Assembly: GCA_021604925.1 (NCBI GenBank)
Contig: BQJX01000161.1
Coordinates: 1 to 6,569, forward strand
From: Gemmatimonadota bacterium
GTDB taxonomy: Bacteria > ARS69
Length of the DNA stretch: 6,569 nucleotides
Direction: 5' to 3'
Below, piece by piece: positions 4,335 to 6,569 of this stretch. Below the pieces are notes generated by a model. That model did no database searches. It was not told the origin of the DNA and saw only the letters and a program-made list of their open reading frames with translations. The stretch's first letter is position 1. The number at the start of each line of letters is the position of its first letter. The translations under genes were made by a program, and so were the position numbers.

Positions 4335-6569
4335 ATGGGCCGCAGGATCCTCATCATATTGCTGTTCTCCGCCTCCGGAATAGCGGCGTTGCTGTACCAG
4401 TTCGTCTGGATCCGCATGCTGAGCCATCTGCTGGGTGGCACGAGTCTGGCCATCAGCTCGGTCCTGGCCGTCTTCATGGGCGGTTTGGCCCTGGGGAGCC
4501 GCTTCTTCGGCCATCGGGGAGACAGTGTCCGGCGGCCGTTGCGACTGTACGCGTGGCTGGAGGTCGGAATCGGGGTGCTGGGCGCGCTCGTCCCGGTCCT
4601 GATTCTCGCGATTCCACCTCTCTATGTGTGGCTGGCGCGGTCGCTGCCGGCGGCCATCCCGCTGGTCCGGATCCTGGTGGCGGTGGTCCTGCTGCTCCCT
4701 CCGACCTTTCTCATGGGGGGGACGCTGCCGGTCCTCAGCCGATTCGTGGTGCGGAATGCAGACCGACTGGGCCGCTCCCTGGGCATTCTTTACGCGGCCA
4801 ACACGGCAGGAGCGGTGCTGGGGGCGTTCCTGGCGGGTTTCGTGCTGGTGGAAGCGCTGGGGCTCCTGGCGTGTACGGCGCTGGCCGTGGCCGTGAATCT
4901 CGTCATCGCGCTGGCCGTGTTCGTGGTGGATCGGGGCGAGGGGGACGCCCCGCCGGTCGCGGCTAGCCCGCCGACCGCGGCGAGTCCCCGGGCCGCCCAG
5001 CCCGCGCCCGGCTCGCAGCCTTCGGAGCTGGGCGGGCGGGCGTTGGCCCTGGCCTTCGGGCTGAGCGGATTCGCGGCGCTCGGGTATGAGATCCACTGGA
5101 CGCGGGCGCTGCAGCACTTCCTGGGCAATTCCACCTACGCGTTCAGCGCCATGCTCACCACGTTTCTGCTCGGCCTGTCGGGGGGTGGCTGGGTCGGCGG
5201 GTGGCTGGCGGATCGCGTATCCGAGCGCGCCCGCTGGTTGGGCTGGGTGCAGGTGGGAGTGGGGCTGGCCGTGGCGGCTACCGTGCCGCTGATCTGGAAC
5301 GTACTCCCGCGGCTGGCGGGAGAGGCCTTCCTCACGCCGACCGGCGTGGACTGGAACACGTTTCTGCTGAGGCGATTCCTGATCGCGTTCCTGGTGATCT
5401 CGCCCCCGACGTTCCTGATCGGCATGACGTTCCCCATCGTGAACCGGATCGGCGTTCGGGAGATGTCCCGGCTCGGGCACGGCGTGGGCACCCTGTACTT
5501 CGCCAACACGGTGGGCGCCATCCTGGGCTCGCTGGCGGCGGGCTTCCTGGTGCTTCCGTTGCTGGGCCCCAAGGGCGGCATCCTGGCCACCGCGTGCCTG
5601 AGCGCGGCCATCGGGGTGGGAATCCACTTCGCCCGGAAGCGCCGTCCGGTCGCGAAGACGGGGCGGGATCACGCCCGCTTCGAGCGGCAGTTGGCGGCGG
5701 GGTTGCTGGCCGTGCTGATCCTGATCGCGGTGCCGCTGGAACGCTCCGGTCGCGGCATCTACGCGGACACGCAGGAATCCGGCGACCAAGTCCTGTTCGA
5801 CGCCGAGGATCCCATCGCCGCCACGCGCGTCTACGAGAAGCCGAACGGCGATCGGCACATTGCCGTGGATGGCCATCGCATTGGTGGCTCGGCGATCGGC
5901 ATGCTGCGCAAGGAACAGGTCCTGGCCCACCTGCCGCTGCTGCTCGTGCCCAAGGCGGAACGCGTGCTGGCGGTGGGCATGGGCAGCGGGATCACGCTGG
6001 GGAGCCTCTCCATGTACGAGGAGATCCGCAGCCTCACCTGCGTGGAGATCGTGCCCAGTGTCCGCAAGGGCGCCGAGTTCTTTGACCGGTTCAACCAGAA
6101 CGTGTTCCAGGATCCCCGGCTCACGGTGGAGATCGAAGACGGCGTGCAGTTCCTGCTGACCACGCGGGACCGGTTCGACATCATCAGTAGCGACTCCAAG
6201 ATCAACCCGCACTACGTGGGCAACGCGCCGCTGCTGGCGTTGGACTACTACGAGCTGTGCCGGGATCGCCTCACGGACGACGGCGTCATGGTGCAGTGGC
6301 TGCCCTTGCACCTGCCCGAGTCGATCATGCGCATGGTCACGCGCAGCTTCGTCGATGCGTTTCCGCACTCGGCGGTGTTCTGGCACTATCCCTACAACGT
6401 GATCCAGGTGGGCAGCCGCTCGCCGATCACCATGGACATGGATCGCGCGCGCGCGTTCGCCGCGAACGAACGGCTGGCGTCGGAACTCGCGTCCCTGCAG
6501 CTGGAGAATCCGGAAGCGACCGCTTCGCTCTTTGTCACCAGCGATGAGGCGTTGCGGGCGGCGCTGGGC
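4335..6569 (+). CDS. Fused MFS-like membrane protein/spermidine synthase-like protein (cut by right window edge)
   Basis: The frame is open from ATG 4335 to the last base with no stop: 745 residues visible. The first 440 or so residues are strongly hydrophobic, with about 12 predicted membrane helices in two homologous halves (15-198 and 245-432) joined by an Ala/Pro-rich linker (about 199-235); another helix follows near 452-467. From about 490 on there is a Rossmann-type spermidine/spermine synthase-like domain: VLAVGMGSG (544-552) is the nucleotide-binding glycine loop, CVEIVPS follows with the acidic residue after strand 2, then EDGVQF, FDIISSDSK (614-622) at the catalytic-loop position, and VMVQWLPL. 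This matches the family annotated as fused MFS/spermidine synthase. Classical spermidine synthases transfer aminopropyl from decarboxylated AdoMet to putrescine; activity and substrate of the fused family are not established, so polyamine synthesis should not be assumed. No speD, speA or other polyamine gene is in the window. It is divergent from the flavoprotein gene. Confidence 0.88.
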   Translation, partial: MGRRILIILLFSASGIAALLYQFVWIRMLSHLLGGTSLAISSVLAVFMGGLALGSRFFGHRGDSVRRPLRLYAWLEVGIGVLGALVPVLILAIPPLYVWLARSLPAAIPLVRILVAVVLLLPPTFLMGGTLPVLSRFVVRNADRLGRSLGILYAANTAGAVLGAFLAGFVLVEALGLLACTALAVAVNLVIALAVFVVDRGEGDAPPVAASPPTAASPRAAQPAPGSQPSELGGRALALAFGLSGFAALGYEIHWTRALQHFLGNSTYAFSAMLTTFLLGLSGGGWVGGWLADRVSERARWLGWVQVGVGLAVAATVPLIWNVLPRLAGEAFLTPTGVDWNTFLLRRFLIAFLVISPPTFLIGMTFPIVNRIGVREMSRLGHGVGTLYFANTVGAILGSLAAGFLVLPLLGPKGGILATACLSAAIGVGIHFARKRRPVAKTGRDHARFERQLAAGLLAVLILIAVPLERSGRGIYADTQESGDQVLFDAEDPIAATRVYEKPNGDRHIAVDGHRIGGSAIGMLRKEQVLAHLPLLLVPKAERVLAVGMGSGITLGSLSMYEEIRSLTCVEIVPSVRKGAEFFDRFNQNVFQDPRLTVEIEDGVQFLLTTRDRFDIISSDSKINPHYVGNAPLLALDYYELCRDRLTDDGVMVQWLPLHLPESIMRMVTRSFVDAFPHSAVFWHYPYNVIQVGSRSPITMDMDRARAFAANERLASELASLQLENPEATASLFVTSDEALRAALG
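4377..4928 (+). repeat. Protein-level repeat, copy 1 of membrane half (residues 15-198)
   Basis: Starts SGIAALLYQFVWIRML and contains PPTFLMGGTLPV (122-133) and LGRSLGILYAANTAGAVLG (145-163). Each of these landmarks recurs about 230-235 residues later in copy 2. The similarity was read from the translation; it was not scored by an alignment program. Confidence 0.8.
5067..5630 (+). repeat. Protein-level repeat, copy 2 of membrane half (residues 245-432)
   Basis: Starts SGFAALGYEIHWTRAL and contains PPTFLIGMTFPI (357-368) and LGHGVGTLYFANTVGAILG (380-398), matching copy 1 in order and spacing. The copies have diverged a great deal between these blocks, so the duplication is old, in keeping with the two six-helix halves of MFS-type proteins. 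Confidence 0.8.

Noticed and set aside
4127..4477. Upstream extension of the flavoprotein frame (117 extra residues)
   Set aside because: The family N-terminus begins at the ATG at 4126 with a purine-rich ribosome binding region. The extension has no family similarity and would overlap the start of the divergent gene.
4256..4966. Plus-strand frame of 236 codons, and similar frames at 5201-6085 and 5860-6159
   Set aside because: These lie in other frames over the membrane/spermidine synthase gene, whose own frame stays open to the window end and encodes a recognisable protein throughout.
3429..6386. 985-codon open frame on the minus strand
   Set aside because: It runs antisense to the fused membrane/spermidine synthase gene and then out of frame through the flavoprotein gene. 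The composition is that of a shadow frame (Q, R, H, P, D-rich), with no domain visible.

Overview
This GC-rich window (about two-thirds G+C by eye) reads as ordinary bacterial chromosome. It holds four protein genes, two of them cut by the window edges, with short intergenic gaps and strong third-position G/C bias in every real gene. That bias also opens very long false frames on the opposite strand. The lineage cannot be fixed from four genes. A type-I-like sulfatase beside a large fused membrane/spermidine-synthase protein suggests a high-GC environmental bacterium, such as a deltaproteobacterial, Gemmatimonadota or Eisenbacteria-like lineage, but this is inference only. No tRNA, rRNA, CRISPR array, insertion sequence, integrase or phage gene was seen.

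Layout. (1) Bases 1-677, plus strand: the C-terminal 224 residues of a sulfatase-superfamily hydrolase, open at the left edge. (2) Bases 678-804: a 127-bp gap with an AT-rich TATATT element and a perfect 14-bp palindrome, followed by a GAGG ribosome binding site. (3) Bases 805-2631, plus strand: complete typA/bipA, a translational GTPase of 608 aa with a GTG start. (4) Bases 2645-4126, minus strand: a 493-aa nitronate monooxygenase-like flavoprotein with a cysteine-containing C-terminal extension. It converges on typA with only 13 bp between the stops, and an imperfect hairpin spans that junction. (5) Bases 4127-4334: a 208-bp divergent intergenic region with two inverted repeats. (6) Bases 4335 to the right edge, plus strand: a fused polytopic membrane protein plus spermidine/spermine synthase-like domain, at least 745 aa. 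Its membrane part is an internal duplication of a unit of about 185 residues.

The genes do not form one pathway. typA is a housekeeping ribosome-associated factor, and its neighbours look like independent transcription units (one convergent, one divergent). I found no convincing undescribed system. The points most worth a second look are the cysteine-bearing tail of the flavoprotein, the orphan fused spermidine synthase-like membrane protein with its internal duplication, and the inverted repeats in the intergenic regions.
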